Source: Halococcaceae archaeon
Lineage (GTDB): Archaea > Halobacteriota > Halobacteria > Halobacteriales > Halalkalicoccaceae
Length of the DNA: 9,219 nucleotides
NCBI GenBank assembly: GCA_007129135.1
Contig: SKWB01000382.1
Location: 1-9,219 of the forward strand
Reading direction: 5' to 3'
Shown here in pieces: positions 1-5,736 of this stretch. The notes below the pieces were generated by a model. That model was given only the letters and a program-made list of their open reading frames with translations, was not told where the DNA came from and made no database searches. Position numbers and translations under genes: made by a program. The number at the start of each line of letters is the position of its first letter. Position 1 is the first letter of the stretch.

Positions 1-14
1 CGCGGTCGGCATGA

Positions 15-20
15 TTTTGA
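15..20 (+). promoter_or_regulatory. TATA-like box of the metallophosphoesterase gene
   Basis: A TTTTGA hexamer in an otherwise GC-rich stretch begins 29 nt before the ATG at 44. This is the spacing expected for a haloarchaeal TATA box when transcription starts at or just before the start codon. It favours the ATG at 44 over the upstream in-frame ATG at 11, which would lie before the box. The call rests on spacing and base composition only. Confidence 0.45.
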
Positions 21-43
21 GGGGCCGCCTCGAATCGCCGAGC

Positions 44-544
44 ATGAAACGGGTGCTCCTCATGAGCGACACACACGTCCCCTCGCGGGCGGCCCGGCTC
101 CCACCGTGGGTCGACGACCTGCTCCCGGAGGTCGACCACGTGGTCCACGCCGGGGACTTCGACTCGCCGGAGGCGTACGACCGGATCGACGAGCGAGCGA
201 GCGACCTCACCGCGGTCCGGGGCAACACCGATCCGTACTCCCTCTCGCTCCCACGGGTCGCCACGCTCGACGTCGAGGGGATCCGCTTCGTCGTCACCCA
301 CGGCGACGGGCCGACGCACTCCTACCGCGATCGGGTCGCGGAGACCGCCGCGGCGAACGCGGAGGGCGAGACCGTCGGCGTCTCGGGACACACCCACGCG
401 ATCCACGACGAGCGCGTCGACGGGATCAGGCTCCTCAACCCGGGGAGCGCGAGCGGCGCCTCGCCCGCACGACGACAGACCGTCCTGCTCGTCGAGGTCG
501 ACGGCGAGGACGTCACGGTGACGCGCAGGGAGCGCGAGCGATAG
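44..544 (+). CDS. YfcE/MJ0936-family metallophosphoesterase
   Basis: A 166-residue calcineurin-like phosphoesterase, the normal size for the small YfcE/MJ0936 family of metal-dependent phosphodiesterases, probably cytoplasmic. All the metal-binding blocks are present in order: SDTH (residues 8-11), HAGDFD (35-40), RGNTD (59-63), THGD (85-88) and SGHTH (114-118). The family's NPGS motif is at 132-135. Members hydrolyse phosphodiester substrates with Mn or Ni, but the natural substrate of archaeal members is mostly unknown, so none is assigned. An in-frame ATG at 11 would add 11 residues (MILRGRLESPS) unlike the family's N-terminus, which starts directly with the first beta-strand, so 44 is preferred. 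The last codons (R-E-R-E-R-stop) are repeated as DNA at 2080-2096, beyond the next gene. Confidence 0.9.
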   Translation: MKRVLLMSDTHVPSRAARLPPWVDDLLPEVDHVVHAGDFDSPEAYDRIDERASDLTAVRGNTDPYSLSLPRVATLDVEGIRFVVTHGDGPTHSYRDRVAETAAANAEGETVGVSGHTHAIHDERVDGIRLLNPGSASGASPARRQTVLLVEVDGEDVTVTRRERER

Positions 545-584
545 TCGGGTCGTCCCGACACGCTCGATGTCGGTGTCGGCGGCC
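528..584 (+). repeat. Junction repeat, copy A (left flank of the lipoprotein gene)
   Basis: This segment has two blocks. GGGAGCGCGAGCGATAG (528-544) is the 3' end of the metallophosphoesterase gene with its stop codon. CGGTGTCGGCGGCC (571-584) lies 26 nt further on. Both blocks recur exactly and in the same order at 2080-2111, where only 1 nt separates them. The 26-nt spacer in this copy contains most of a small hairpin that the other copy lacks. Confidence 0.85.
544..559 (+). terminator. Hairpin after the metallophosphoesterase stop
   Basis: A perfect 6-bp stem with a 4-nt loop, GTCGGG-TCGT-CCCGAC, starts at the last base of the stop codon. It could help end or stabilise the phosphoesterase mRNA. 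It has no T-tract, which archaeal transcription termination usually relies on, so the terminator role is only a guess. It is absent from repeat copy B. Confidence 0.3.
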
Positions 585-596
585 GACCGGGACCTA

Positions 597-612
597 TCGG
601 CCCGTCGGCCCG
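597..612 (+). repeat. 8-bp tandem repeat
   Basis: TCGGCCCG occurs twice back to back in the space between repeat copy A and the lipoprotein gene. No function is evident. Confidence 0.6.
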
Positions 613-688
613 TTCCAATGCGCGTACTGTCGGCAGGGCTATGTCAGCTGAGATCGTAGTTCTCTGGCCATTATGTGGTGTGATAGCT

Positions 689-2074
689 ATGTCCACGAAG
701 TCACCGAACGTCGATGCGGTGTCGCACGGGGAGTTCCGGCGCGGCCCGGGGACCACCCGGGGGCGTCGAGGAGGACCTCCGATCAATCGAAGAGCGCTCA
801 TCCGAGCGGGTAGCGTAGCGGGGCTATGGGGGATCGTCGGCTGTCTCGACCGGGCGCCGGGAGAGACCGACGGGTCGGCCGAGGCGGCCCAGGAGACGGG
901 GGACGAAGGGCTCGATCCGACCGAGACGGGAGCGGTCGGGGAGACGGACGAAGCAGAGGAAACGGATGACGCCGAGGTGACGTCGGATCCGGACTGCGTC
1001 ATCAGCGGTCGTCTCACCGACGAGACGACGCTCGGAGCCGACTGTGAGCTGTACACGGTCCCGGAGAACCTTCGCGTCGAGGCGACGCTCTCGATAGAAC
1101 CGGGGGTCACCCTCGTGTTCGGACGGGACACGACGCTCGAGGTGTCGTCCTCGGGATCGCTCGTCGCGGTCGGTACCGAGGACGAACCGATCACGTTCAC
1201 CGGCGAGCAAGCGAGCCGGGGATACTGGAAGGGGATCACGTTCGACCGATCGGGCGACGCGGAGAACCGCCTCGAGTCCGTCGTCGTCGAGTACGGCGGC
1301 GGGCCGACCGAGCGCCACGGCCCCGCGAACGTCCGCCTCGAGGGGACGGGATCGAGCCGATCCCTGCTCTCGGTGTCGAACAGTACGCTCCGCGAGAGCG
1401 AGGGGTACGGTCTGTTCGTCGATCGGTGGTCGGCCCTGGAGACGTTCGACGGGAACGTCCTCACCGGGAACGCGCTGGGGGCAGCGTCGGTCGCGTCGAC
1501 CTCCGCTGACGACCTCGACTCGTCGTCGACTTACGCGGGCAACGATCGGGACGTCGTCCTCGTCGAGGGCGTGACGATCGACGAGGACCGGGAGATACGC
1601 TGGCCGGCGCTCGACGCCGACCTGTTGGTCTCCGACGGGACGCTGGTCCACGGGCGGCTCACGGTCGACCCCGGCGCGACGCTCCTGTTCGGACAGGACG
1701 CCTCGATCGACGTGCGATCGACCGCTGGCGGGTTGACGGCAGAGGGTACCGCCGAGGAGCCGATCACGTTCGCCGGCGAGCAGCCGACGCCGGGCTACTG
1801 GAAGGGTCTCGGCTTCGTCGACTCGAACAGCGTCCACAACGTCCTCCGGCACGCGACCGTCGAGGGCGGGGGCAGTGCGGGCTTCTACGGCGGGTTCGCC
1901 GGGGGGCCGCCCGCGAACGTCACGATCGCGGCGAGTTCGTCCTCGACGTCCCGGCTGACGCTCTCGGACGTCTCGCTTCGCGACTCCGGTGGCGAGTGTC
2001 TGTTCAGCCGAGGGAACGTCGTTCTCGAGGCGACGCGGATCGAAACCGACGGCTGTGAGGGGTCGGTGCCGTAG
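689..2074 (+). CDS. Tat-exported lipoprotein with two-copy beta-helix-like module
   Basis: A 461-residue predicted surface lipoprotein. The N-terminus has a twin-arginine motif (NRRALIRAG, residues 33-41), a short hydrophobic run and a lipobox-like IVGC ending at Cys52, so Tat export and lipid anchoring are likely. Residues 53-102 are a Glu/Asp/Thr-rich linker of the kind that lifts haloarchaeal lipoproteins from the membrane. The rest holds two copies of one module, about 129-185 and 319-376, sharing phrases such as GTEDEPITFTGEQ/GTAEEPITFAGEQ and GYWKG. Both are followed by short beta-strand-like segments (V-V-V-E-Y-G-G-G; A-T-V-E-G-G-G), as in right-handed parallel beta-helix surface proteins. 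Two cysteine pairs, C103/C119 and C437/C456, lie at the ends of the repeat region. No catalytic motif or substrate is recognised. The ATG at 689 leaves a long 33-residue n-region; an ATG at 641 would lengthen it, and a GTG at 719 would shorten it. The gene lies between the duplicated junction sequences. Confidence 0.78.
   Translation: MSTKSPNVDAVSHGEFRRGPGTTRGRRGGPPINRRALIRAGSVAGLWGIVGCLDRAPGETDGSAEAAQETGDEGLDPTETGAVGETDEAEETDDAEVTSDPDCVISGRLTDETTLGADCELYTVPENLRVEATLSIEPGVTLVFGRDTTLEVSSSGSLVAVGTEDEPITFTGEQASRGYWKGITFDRSGDAENRLESVVVEYGGGPTERHGPANVRLEGTGSSRSLLSVSNSTLRESEGYGLFVDRWSALETFDGNVLTGNALGAASVASTSADDLDSSSTYAGNDRDVVLVEGVTIDEDREIRWPALDADLLVSDGTLVHGRLTVDPGATLLFGQDASIDVRSTAGGLTAEGTAEEPITFAGEQPTPGYWKGLGFVDSNSVHNVLRHATVEGGGSAGFYGGFAGGPPANVTIAASSSSTSRLTLSDVSLRDSGGECLFSRGNVVLEATRIETDGCEGSVP
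1184..1240 (+). repeat. Internal coding repeat, copy 1 (EPITF...GYWKG core)
   Basis: The core of the first lipoprotein module. The DNA is recognisably similar to 1757-1813 (shared runs such as CCGATCACGTTC and CGGCGAGCA), showing an intragenic duplication that has since diverged. The period is 573 nt, or 191 residues. Confidence 0.7.
1757..1813 (+). repeat. Internal coding repeat, copy 2 (EPITF...GYWKG core)
   Basis: The second copy of the lipoprotein module core, in frame with and similar to 1184-1240 at both DNA and protein level. The reading frame is intact in both, so these are repeated domains and not a broken gene. Confidence 0.7.
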
Positions 2075-2079
2075 CTCGG

Positions 2080-2111
2080 GGGAGCGCGAGCGATAGCCGG
2101 TGTCGGCGGCC
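2080..2111 (+). repeat. Junction repeat, copy B (right flank of the lipoprotein gene)
   Basis: GGGAGCGCGAGCGATAG (2080-2096) is an exact copy of the end of the metallophosphoesterase gene including its stop codon, but here it starts 5 nt after the lipoprotein stop and codes for nothing. After one base, CGGTGTCGGCGGCC (2098-2111) matches 571-584. It runs straight into the cofE TATA-like box, suggesting this copy keeps the older phosphoesterase-cofE junction. Confidence 0.85.
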
Positions 2112-2117
2112 TTTTCA
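2112..2117 (+). promoter_or_regulatory. TATA-like box of the cofE-mer operon
   Basis: TTTTCA is the only T-rich run between the lipoprotein stop and cofE. It starts 28 nt before the cofE ATG, nearly the same spacing as for the phosphoesterase and zinc-knuckle genes, which fits a leaderless transcript. It indicates that cofE and mer have their own promoter and do not depend on readthrough. Confidence 0.5.
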
Positions 2118-2139
2118 CCCGCGCTCACTCAGGTCGGGT

Positions 2140-2910
2140 ATGCAGCTCATCGCCGTCCCCGACCTGCCGGAGATCGGAGCGGGCGACGACCTCGCGGAGC
2201 TGGTCGAGGCGCGGATCGACCTCGACCCGGACGACGTCGTCTGCGTCGCGAGCACCGTCGTCTCGAAAGCGGAAGGGAGGGACGCCTCGCTCTCTTCGTT
2301 CCCGGCCGGACCGCGCGCGCGCGAGATCGCCGACCGACTCGCGGAGATCCACGGCGAGGAGAAGGACCCTCGCTTCGCGCAGGTGGTGCTCGAAGAGAGC
2401 GTCGAACTGCTGATGGAAGCGCCATTCCTGCTCACGGAGACGCGCTTCGGCCACGTCTGCGTGAACGCGGGGATCGACCGCTCGAACACCGGCGAGGCGG
2501 ACCTGCTGTTGCTCCCGCGAGCACCCTCGGAGAGCGCCGGTCGGATCCGAGACGGGTTGGAACACCGGAACCCGGTGGTCGTCACCGACACCTGTGGGCG
2601 GCCGTTTCGCCACGGCCAGCGCGGGGTCGCGCTCGGGTGGGCGGGGATGCCCGCGAGCCGCGACTGGCGCGGTGAGCGGGACCGGGAGGGGCGAGAACTC
2701 GGGGTGACGGTAGAGAACGTGATCGACGAACTGGCGGCGGCGGCGAACCTCGTGGCCGGTGAGGGTGCGGGTGGAACGCCCGTCGTCGTGGTCCGGGGCT
2801 TCGAGTTCGGGGAACTGGAGGGCAGCGACGAGCACTTCCGGGCGGTCGAGACGGACTTCGTCCGTCAGGCGCTCCGTGGCTGGTCCTACGAGGGGGAGGT
2901 CGCCCGATGA
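2140..2910 (+). CDS. cofE: Coenzyme F420-0:L-glutamate ligase
   Basis: A 256-residue CofE, close to the roughly 250 residues usual for archaeal members. It catalyses GTP-dependent addition of L-glutamate to F420-0 to build the polyglutamate tail of coenzyme F420 in the cytoplasm. Family landmarks run the whole length: GDDLAELV (15-22), STVVSKAEGR (38-47), VLEES (83-87), CVNAGIDRSNTG (107-118), LLP..PSESAGRIR (124-137), VTDTCGRPFRHGQRGVALGWAGM (148-170), ERDREGREL (179-187), AAAANLVAGEG (199-209) and PVVVVRGF (214-221). It stands alone without the extra FMN/nitroreductase-like domain found in the bacterial FbiB fusion. The ATG at 2140 gives the expected MQLIAVPDLPEI start and sits the right distance after the TATA-like box. 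Its stop overlaps the start of the mer-like gene by 4 nt (ATGA), so the two are probably translationally coupled. Confidence 0.93.
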   Translation: MQLIAVPDLPEIGAGDDLAELVEARIDLDPDDVVCVASTVVSKAEGRDASLSSFPAGPRAREIADRLAEIHGEEKDPRFAQVVLEESVELLMEAPFLLTETRFGHVCVNAGIDRSNTGEADLLLLPRAPSESAGRIRDGLEHRNPVVVTDTCGRPFRHGQRGVALGWAGMPASRDWRGERDREGRELGVTVENVIDELAAAANLVAGEGAGGTPVVVVRGFEFGELEGSDEHFRAVETDFVRQALRGWSYEGEVAR

Positions 2911-3875
2911 TCGGGATCGAACTCACGCCCGAGCACCCCGTCGATCGGATGGCGGAACTGGGGCACGAGGCCGAGGCGGTCGGCTTCGAGGCGGCGCTCG
3001 TGAGCTGTCACTACAACAACCGCGATCCGTTCCACGCACTCTCGCGGATCGCCGAGGCGACCGACTCGATAGCCCTGGGCCCGGGCGTCGCGAACCCCTA
3101 CGAGTCCCACCCCGTCTCGCTCGCCTCGCGGGTCGCCACGCTCTCCGAGGCGAGCGGCGGCCGTGCGGTGTTCGGGATCGGACCCGGCGACCGCTCGACG
3201 CTCTCGTCGCTCGGCGTCGGGGGGGAGCGGCCGCTCCGCCGGGTGCTGGAGGCGTTCAAGGTCGCACAGGAGCTCTTCTCGGGGGAGGAGGTCGACCACG
3301 ACGGCACGTTCAGGGCCGAGAACGCGTCGCTCAACTACGAGGTCGGTTCGATCCCGGTTTACGTCGGCGCGCAGGGGCCCCACATGCTGCGGATGAGCGC
3401 GAAACACGCCGATGGCGTGCTCTACAACGGGGCCCATCCCGACGACGTGGCCTGGGCGGCCGGACAGGTAGAGCGAGGGCTGGACGAGCGGCCGCCCGAG
3501 CGAGGGTCGTTCGACTTCACGGTCTTCGCGAGCACGAGCGTCGCAGCGGATCGTGAGGCGGCGGTCGAGGCCGCCCGGCCGCCGGTGGCGTTCATCGCCG
3601 CGGGGGCCGCACCGCCGGTGCTCGAGCGCCACGGCATCGACGCCGAGCGCGCCGGGGAGATCGGCGACCACCTCTCCGCGGGATCGTACACGGAGGCGTT
3701 CTCGCTCGTCACCGAGGGGATGATCGAGGCGTTCTGTATCGCCGGCACGCCCGAGGAGGTCGAAGACCGGTTCGAGGCGATCCTGGAGACCGCCGACGGG
3801 ATCGTCGTCGGGTCGCCGCTCGGTCCCGAGCTATCGGAGGCGATCTCGCTCACCGGGAACGCGCTGTCCGAATAA
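2907..3875 (+). CDS. mer: Mer-like F420-dependent reductase (luciferase-like family)
   Basis: A 322-residue protein of the bacterial-luciferase-like (LLM) F420-dependent oxidoreductases, most like 5,10-methylenetetrahydromethanopterin reductase. Seen motifs are LGPGVANPYESHP (57-69, the Mer-type GPG.xNPYxxHP block), GRAVFGIGPGDRSTLSSLG (85-103), and PVYVGAQGPHML (150-161) followed by ADGVLYNG. The fold is a TIM barrel that binds F420. Haloarchaea do not make methane, so the true substrate is more likely a folate-type C1 carrier, or another compound; this is inference. The ATGA overlap with cofE ties an F420-using enzyme to an enzyme that finishes F420. The length is typical and the frame intact. 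Confidence is high for the family and moderate for the exact reaction. Confidence 0.85.
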   Translation: MIGIELTPEHPVDRMAELGHEAEAVGFEAALVSCHYNNRDPFHALSRIAEATDSIALGPGVANPYESHPVSLASRVATLSEASGGRAVFGIGPGDRSTLSSLGVGGERPLRRVLEAFKVAQELFSGEEVDHDGTFRAENASLNYEVGSIPVYVGAQGPHMLRMSAKHADGVLYNGAHPDDVAWAAGQVERGLDERPPERGSFDFTVFASTSVAADREAAVEAARPPVAFIAAGAAPPVLERHGIDAERAGEIGDHLSAGSYTEAFSLVTEGMIEAFCIAGTPEEVEDRFEAILETADGIVVGSPLGPELSEAISLTGNALSE

Positions 3876-3889
3876 GGGGTCCGTTCGCG

Positions 3890-3908
3890 GCCCTCGCCAC
3901 GGGAGGGC
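3890..3908. terminator. Hairpin between convergent genes
   Basis: GCCCTC (3890-3895) can pair with GAGGGC (3903-3908) across a 7-nt loop; the same GAGGG can instead pair with CCCTC at 3914-3918. It lies in the 58-nt gap between the convergent mer-like and membrane-protein genes, where both transcripts must end. No T-tract accompanies it. Confidence 0.35.
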
Positions 3909-3933
3909 GATCACCCTCCAACCTTCCGTCGGA

Positions 3934-4158
3934 TCACTCCTCGCGTTCGCCTGGCGGCGCGCGGCCGACCTGCTCCGGGAGGAGGGCGCTCACGATGCCA
4001 CCGGCGGCGATGCCGAAGAAGACGACGACCGCGCCGGCGAGGATCAGGTTTCCGACGAGCATGATGAGGACGTTGAAGAGGGCGTTTACGGGGTCGCCGA
4101 CCGCGATCTCGGTGAAGTAGCTCACCATCTCCACCGCGTCCGTGAGGGGGTTGACCAT
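3934..4158 (-). CDS. Small haloarchaeal membrane protein, function unknown
   Basis: A 74-residue protein with a polar N-terminus (MVNPLTDAVEMVSYFTEIAVGD), a long hydrophobic stretch from about 25 to 60 (NALFNVLIMLVGNLIL then AGAVVVFFGIAAGGIVSALL) and a charged tail ending PGEREE. The stretch is long enough for two short transmembrane helices in a hairpin, with Gly/Ala-rich packing faces. It shows no signal-peptidase site or catalytic residues. It is the only minus-strand gene, convergent with mer and divergent from the zinc-knuckle gene across a 76-nt gap. The coding call rests on the clean hydrophobic pattern and the sensible gene ends; I do not recognise a named family. Confidence 0.7.
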   Translation of the reverse strand: MVNPLTDAVEMVSYFTEIAVGDPVNALFNVLIMLVGNLILAGAVVVFFGIAAGGIVSALLPEQVGRAPPGEREE

Positions 4159-4207
4159 ACCCGTCGTTCGGACGACCCCTACTTGGCGCTACCGCCTTCG
4201 GCAGGCC

Positions 4208-4212
4208 TTTGT
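4208..4212 (+). promoter_or_regulatory. TATA-like T-run of the zinc-knuckle gene
   Basis: TTTGT begins 27 nt before the ATG at 4235, in the 76-nt divergent gap. The spacing matches the leaderless promoters at 15-20 and 2112-2117. On the opposite strand, an AAGTAG within 4179-4184 is a weaker candidate for the membrane-protein gene. Confidence 0.35.
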
Positions 4213-4234
4213 CCGTCCCTCCTGTCGCTCAAGC

Positions 4235-4498
4235 ATGGACGAGCCGACGCTCGACGTGTTCGCCGAGAGGGCGGCGTCGGAGGTCGACGAGGCCCCCTCG
4301 AACGCCGACGAGGGGTCGTCGGAAGGGGGAGACGACGCCCCGGAGGGAGGGGATCCGGCGGACGAGGAGGTCCGGTCGGTAGCCGTCACCTACCGGTTCT
4401 CGACCGAACCGTACGAGTGCGCTCTCTGCGGCGAGCCCGGACGCGAGCACTGGGCCAGGGAGGCGGGATTTCTCTGTCGGGAGTGCGTGGAGTGGTGA
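4235..4498 (+). CDS. Small acidic protein with C-terminal putative zinc knuckle
   Basis: An 87-residue protein in three parts: a short N-terminal segment MDEPTLDVFAERAA that looks helical, a low-complexity acidic linker (about 16-46, rich in Asp, Glu, Gly, Ser), and a C-terminal domain with two CxxC pairs, C62-x2-C65 and C81-x2-C84, ending in CVEW. The four cysteines are 15 residues apart between pairs and can form one zinc site. Small CxxC/CxxC proteins are abundant in haloarchaea, and some affect growth, motility or biofilm, but no specific role can be given here. The upstream in-frame ATG at 4142 overlaps the divergent gene and would add 31 Arg-rich, non-acidic residues, so 4235 is chosen; it also suits the T-run 27 nt upstream. 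Confidence 0.75.
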   Translation: MDEPTLDVFAERAASEVDEAPSNADEGSSEGGDDAPEGGDPADEEVRSVAVTYRFSTEPYECALCGEPGREHWAREAGFLCRECVEW

Positions 4499-4509
4499 GA
4501 GGGGTCGTC

Positions 4510-4525
4510 GGAGCCGACCGGCTCC
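4510..4525 (+). terminator. Hairpin after the zinc-knuckle gene
   Basis: GGAGCC-GACC-GGCTCC, a perfect 6-bp stem with a 4-nt loop, lies 11 nt beyond the stop codon. The position suits a transcript 3' end, but no T-run follows. Confidence 0.3.
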
Positions 4526-4647
4526 CTCGGGGGGGACTCTCACCGGTGTGGTTCGATCCGCGGCCGACGAGGTGTGAACCACTCCGACGGCACCTGTGCG
4601 TCCCGACCTCGACTCGCGACCGGTTCGCCGCGGGGCGGTATCGACCG

Positions 4648-4668
4648 GTTACGAAACAGTAACGTTAC
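4648..4668. promoter_or_regulatory. GTTAC half-site cluster, possible operator
   Basis: The arrangement is GTTAC (4648-4652), six bases, GTAAC (4659-4663), then GTTAC (4664-4668). The first two form an inverted repeat with 6-nt spacing, and the last two form the perfect 10-bp palindrome GTAACGTTAC. The AT content stands out from the surroundings. It ends 75 nt before the moxR ATG and is a plausible regulator-binding site or promoter core for the three-gene operon. No known regulator motif is recognised. Confidence 0.4.
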
Positions 4669-4743
4669 GGTTCTCCGGCCGCTACCACGGTACAACCCCC
4701 CGGACTTCGTGGTAGGTGACCGGGTGACGTGGTGTATGCCCTC

Positions 4744-5736
4744 ATGACGGATTCGAACCCCACACAGTCGTCGTCCGCGAGACGCTCACAGGAGCCACTG
4801 GTCGCACCGACTCCGGAGCCGCTCTCGTTCTCGGAGGCCAGCGCGCTCGCCGACCGGGTCGTGGAGAACGTCGAACGCGTGATCGTCGGCCAGCGCGAGG
4901 CGATCGAGGACGTCCTGATCGCGCTGCTCGGCCGCGGTCACGTCCTGATCGAGGACGTCCCCGGCGTCGGAAAGACGATGCTCGCCCGATCGATCGCCCG
5001 GTCGATCGACTGCTCGTTCCGTCGTGTGCAGTTCACCCCCGACCTCCTTCCCTCCGACATCACCGGCGCGAACGTCTTCAACCAGCGAACCCGCGAGTTC
5101 GAGTTCCAGCCCGGCCCGGTCTTCGCGAACGTCGTCCTCGGCGACGAGATCAACCGCGCGCCGCCGAAGGCACAGTCGGCGCTCCTAGAGGCGATGGAGG
5201 AGACCCAGGTGACCGTCGACGGGACGACCCACCCGCTTCCCCGGCCGTTCACCGTGATCGCGACGCAGAACGCGGTCGAGCCGAGTCGGACCTACGAGCT
5301 CCCGATAGCCGAACTCGACCGGTTCATGAAGAAGATCCACCTCGGCTACCCCGAGGAGGCCGCCGAGATCGAGGTGCTCGACCGCGTGGTCGGCCGCCAC
5401 CCGATCGAGGGGCTCGAACCCGTCGCCGAGGCCGAGGAGATCAGACGCGCACGCGAGAGCGTCGCCGCGGTGACGGTGAAAGAGCCGATCAGGACCTACG
5501 CGACGCGACTCGCCGCCCACACGAGAGAGCACGCGACACTCGGGGTGAGCCCCCGGGGAACGCTCGCGCTCCTCCGGGCGGCCCAGGGCCGCGCGCTCCT
5601 CTCGGGACGGGAGTACGTCACCCCGGACGACGTCCAACGGGAGGCGAGGACGGTGATGGACCACCGGATCGTCACCGAGGAGGGGGACGACGGCTCGCTC
5701 GTCGGTCGGGCGCTCGAGACGGTGCCGATCCCATGA
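4744..5736 (+). CDS. MoxR-family AAA+ ATPase
   Basis: A 330-residue MoxR-type AAA+ ATPase, the usual family length. Visible elements are a Walker A DVPGVGKTML (71-80), the MoxR-typical FTPDLLPSDITGANVFN (97-113), Walker B VVLGDEINRAPPKAQSALLEAMEE (130-153), sensor 1 ATQN (173-176), the TYELPIAELDRFM block (183-195) and sensor 2 SPRG (269-272). The C-terminal lid helical bundle carries YVTPDDV (291-297). MoxR proteins act as cytoplasmic chaperone-like ATPases that mature or activate client proteins, often encoded beside DUF58 proteins as here. Residues 1-28 are a disordered Ser/Pro/Thr-rich leader. The ATG at 4744 is preferred; an in-frame GTG at 4729 adds only five residues. The stop overlaps the DUF58 start by 4 nt. 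Confidence 0.92.
   Translation: MTDSNPTQSSSARRSQEPLVAPTPEPLSFSEASALADRVVENVERVIVGQREAIEDVLIALLGRGHVLIEDVPGVGKTMLARSIARSIDCSFRRVQFTPDLLPSDITGANVFNQRTREFEFQPGPVFANVVLGDEINRAPPKAQSALLEAMEETQVTVDGTTHPLPRPFTVIATQNAVEPSRTYELPIAELDRFMKKIHLGYPEEAAEIEVLDRVVGRHPIEGLEPVAEAEEIRRARESVAAVTVKEPIRTYATRLAAHTREHATLGVSPRGTLALLRAAQGRALLSGREYVTPDDVQREARTVMDHRIVTEEGDDGSLVGRALETVPIP

Larger units (their letters stand above)
4499..4743. other. Intergenic region upstream of the moxR operon
   Basis: About 245 nt with no credible gene; open frames crossing it are Arg/Pro-rich and lack the acidic composition of the neighbours. It holds a 6-bp hairpin at 4510-4525, a 7-bp inverted repeat GTGGTTC/GAACCAC (4548-4554 and 4576-4582, 21 nt apart) and the GTTAC cluster at 4648-4668. 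No clear TATA box sits 27 nt before the moxR ATG, so that operon may have a longer leader starting near the cluster. Confidence 0.6.

Noticed and set aside
641..688. Upstream ATG start for the lipoprotein
   Set aside because: It would add 16 residues, including a hydrophobic stretch and a Cys, before an already long Tat n-region. The ATG at 689 is a better start, though the true one could be even later (GTG at 719).
824..2128. Long minus-strand open frame (434 codons) opposite the lipoprotein gene
   Set aside because: Its product is Arg-rich and non-acidic with no motif, while the plus strand has a Tat lipoprotein signal and in-frame domain repeats. It is a GC-rich mirror frame.
4545..4582. 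tRNA-like GGTTCGATCC
   Set aside because: It resembles a T-loop, but the flanking bases (GTGTG and CCGCG) do not pair and no acceptor or anticodon arm is present.
4183..4662. Plus-strand frame across the zinc-knuckle gene and the following gap
   Set aside because: It is Arg/Gly-rich and overlaps the zinc-knuckle frame, which has the CxxC pairs and acidic composition.
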